Of a stretch of 7,190 nucleotides of DNA, positions 7,020 to 7,190 are shown piece by piece (positions within the stretch are counted from its first letter, which is position 1; every line of letters starts with the position of its first letter). The stretch is from Fidelibacterota bacterium (GTDB lineage: Bacteria; Fidelibacterota; Marinisomatia; Marinisomatales; UBA1611). The notes below the pieces were generated by a model that was not told the origin of the DNA, did no database searches, and saw nothing but the letters and a program-made list of their open reading frames with translations. Location of the stretch: contig DTUG01000214.1 of NCBI GenBank assembly GCA_012964275.1, forward strand, positions 1 to 7,190. The letters run 5' to 3'. A program made the translations under genes and the position numbers.

Positions 7020-7190
7020 AATATTATCGCCAGATTTAGAAGCTATTATAAAGCATTTACATAGGGGATTGTTGACACGATGTAAAAATTCTTCAGCACA
7101 CACAATTGATTGGCTAAAATATGAATGGATTAAATTTTACGGGAGTGTAGAAAAACATCTAAATCGTTTCTCTCCACAAAAAACATACGT
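6912..7190. mobile_element. Possible end of an inserted element or rearranged DNA interrupting xer
   Basis: From about base 6912 the sequence no longer encodes a recombinase and drops to roughly 33% G+C, against about 38% in the xer fragment and about 44% in ileS. It runs into the window edge, so the other boundary, any terminal inverted repeat partner and any target duplication are out of sight. I recognise no insertion-sequence family in it. The mobile-element label rests on the interruption of a normally conserved gene, the composition step, and a new reading frame beginning about 90 bases inside, as transposase genes often do. A genomic deletion joining two distant loci, or an assembly join, would look the same. 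Confidence 0.35.
7003..7190 (+). CDS. Unrecognised reading frame, 3'-truncated by the window edge
   Basis: An ATG at 7003 opens a frame with no stop through base 7190 (62 codons visible). The protein begins MKKNRKILSPDLEAI and continues with a basic, aromatic stretch (TIDWLKYEWIKFYGS). It shows no cysteine pairs, signal peptide or membrane segment, and I do not recognise a family. It overlaps the residual xer frame by 17 bases. No proper Shine-Dalgarno sits close to the ATG; an AAAGGA at 6975-6980 is 22 bases away. A run of eight A at 7006-7013 lies where the two frames overlap: losing one A would fuse this frame to the one before it, with an ATG at 6960 or GTG at 6951 as candidate starts. 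A transposase or other element gene is possible from context only. Confidence 0.4.
   Translation, partial: MKKNRKILSPDLEAIIKHLHRGLLTRCKNSSAHTIDWLKYEWIKFYGSVEKHLNRFSPQKTY

Noticed and set aside
6912..7103. Reverse-strand frame of 63 codons in the interrupting DNA
   Set aside because: It has no ribosome-binding site or recognisable motif and overlaps the forward frame from 7003; short open frames are expected by chance in A+T-rich DNA.

Overview
The window is about 7.2 kb of compact bacterial chromosome with roughly 40-45% G+C, every gene on the + strand, and both ends cut (a metagenomic contig is likely). No protein fixes the lineage. The gene set, the mix of ATG, GTG and TTG starts, and the order ileS - dksA/traR-like - lspA - rluD-like - xer would suit a member of the FCB/Marinimicrobia-like bacteria. 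That placement is an inference made without any search.

Layout. Bases 1-1272 hold the 3' part of an HtrA/DegP-type periplasmic serine protease with two PDZ domains; its signal peptide lies outside the window. Bases 1273-1392 are a 120-base spacer with weak inverted repeats, the only gap long enough to carry a promoter or leader. Then comes a tight gene run: ileS (1393-4698), a DksA/TraR-type zinc-finger regulator (4716-5111), lspA (5118-5600), an RluA/RluD-family 23S rRNA pseudouridine synthase (5597-6556), and the start of a XerC/XerD-type tyrosine recombinase (from 6549). Spacings of 17 and 6 bases followed by 4- and 8-base overlaps point to one transcript. Its themes are translation (IleRS, rRNA modification), transcriptional control (DksA-like), envelope maturation (signal peptidase II, with HtrA quality control upstream) and chromosome-dimer resolution or integration.

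Two things stand out. First, the IleRS is of the eukaryote-like type (IleRS2), and its class I signature reads G-V-H-H instead of H-x-G-H. This is the GXHH swap that has been linked to extreme mupirocin resistance in IleRS2 of Bacilli. Its KMSKS loop is also altered, to DMHKS. Second, the xer gene keeps only its N-terminal DNA-binding domain. At about base 6912 its sequence gives way to unrelated, A+T-richer DNA that holds the start of an unrecognised reading frame running off the window. This looks like the end of an inserted element or a rearrangement breakpoint. I found no RNA gene, CRISPR array, T-box or convincing terminator.
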